Shown piece after piece: positions 63,959-64,000 of a stretch of DNA of 64,000 nucleotides. The position numbers were made by a program, and so were the translations under genes. The stretch covers positions 992,001-1,056,000 of the forward strand of contig JAFCMP010000547.1 of NCBI GenBank assembly GCA_017506865.1. Direction: 5' to 3'. Under the pieces are notes generated by a model. The model saw only the letters and a list, made by a program, of their open reading frames with translations, searched no databases and had not been told where the DNA came from. Source of the DNA: Tribonema minus. Lineage: Eukaryota > Sar > Xanthophyceae > Tribonematales > Tribonemataceae. How positions within the stretch are numbered: the first letter of the stretch is position 1; the number at the start of each line of letters is the position of its first letter.

Positions 63959-64000
63959 CTGTGAAACACACGTATGCAGTAGGTCAGGTTGTGTGATGCA

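Overview
The window looks like nuclear DNA of a GC-rich unicellular eukaryote, most likely an alga. Coding sequence is split by many short and long spliceosomal introns. Exons carry Ala, Gly, Gln and Ser homopolymers, and introns carry TTAGGG-like words and long C runs. There are no operons, ribosome binding sites, rRNA or tRNA genes or CRISPR arrays. I cannot name the lineage: two GC-AG introns, TTAGGG words and a methyltransferase-bearing retroelement would fit a haptophyte, dinoflagellate, stramenopile or green alga.

Region 1 (1-31 kb, + strand) is the 3' part of one very large VPS13-like gene, a bridge-type lipid transfer protein. I could place 32 exons with splice sites and consistent phases, giving 2,091 codons and a stop at 30709-30711. 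They cover the end of the VPS13 middle region, a six-Asn VAB (SHR-BD) region, an embedded dysferlin (DysF) domain, the APT1/VPS13_C region, the ATG_C-like segment and a C-terminal PH-like region. The 5' part lies outside the window. Many introns contain decayed tandem copies of the neighbouring exon edge together with its splice site.

Region 2 (31-48 kb) is a mobile-element island. It holds a possible tRNA-derived SINE, a short LTR-like direct repeat pair, a 60-bp tandem repeat, a Helitron helicase remnant and an 11.5-kb composite bounded by 2.6-kb inverted arms. Each arm carries the same coiled-coil ORF. Between the arms, on the - strand, lie a Gln/Pro-rich ORF, a gag/aspartic-protease-like ORF and a broken cytosine-5 DNA methyltransferase-like part. 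No reverse transcriptase or integrase is visible.

Region 3 (48-56 kb, + strand) is a four-exon (5' incomplete) gene with a PD-(D/E)XK-like motif followed by a divergent kinase domain with an HRDLRWPN catalytic loop. Its layout recalls nuclease-kinase Crinkler-type proteins.

Region 4 (56-64 kb) is sparse. A good exon candidate lies on the - strand at the right edge, weaker - strand exon candidates lie at 58.9-61.4 kb, and there is a patch of repeated CGAGT words at 62.6-63.2 kb.
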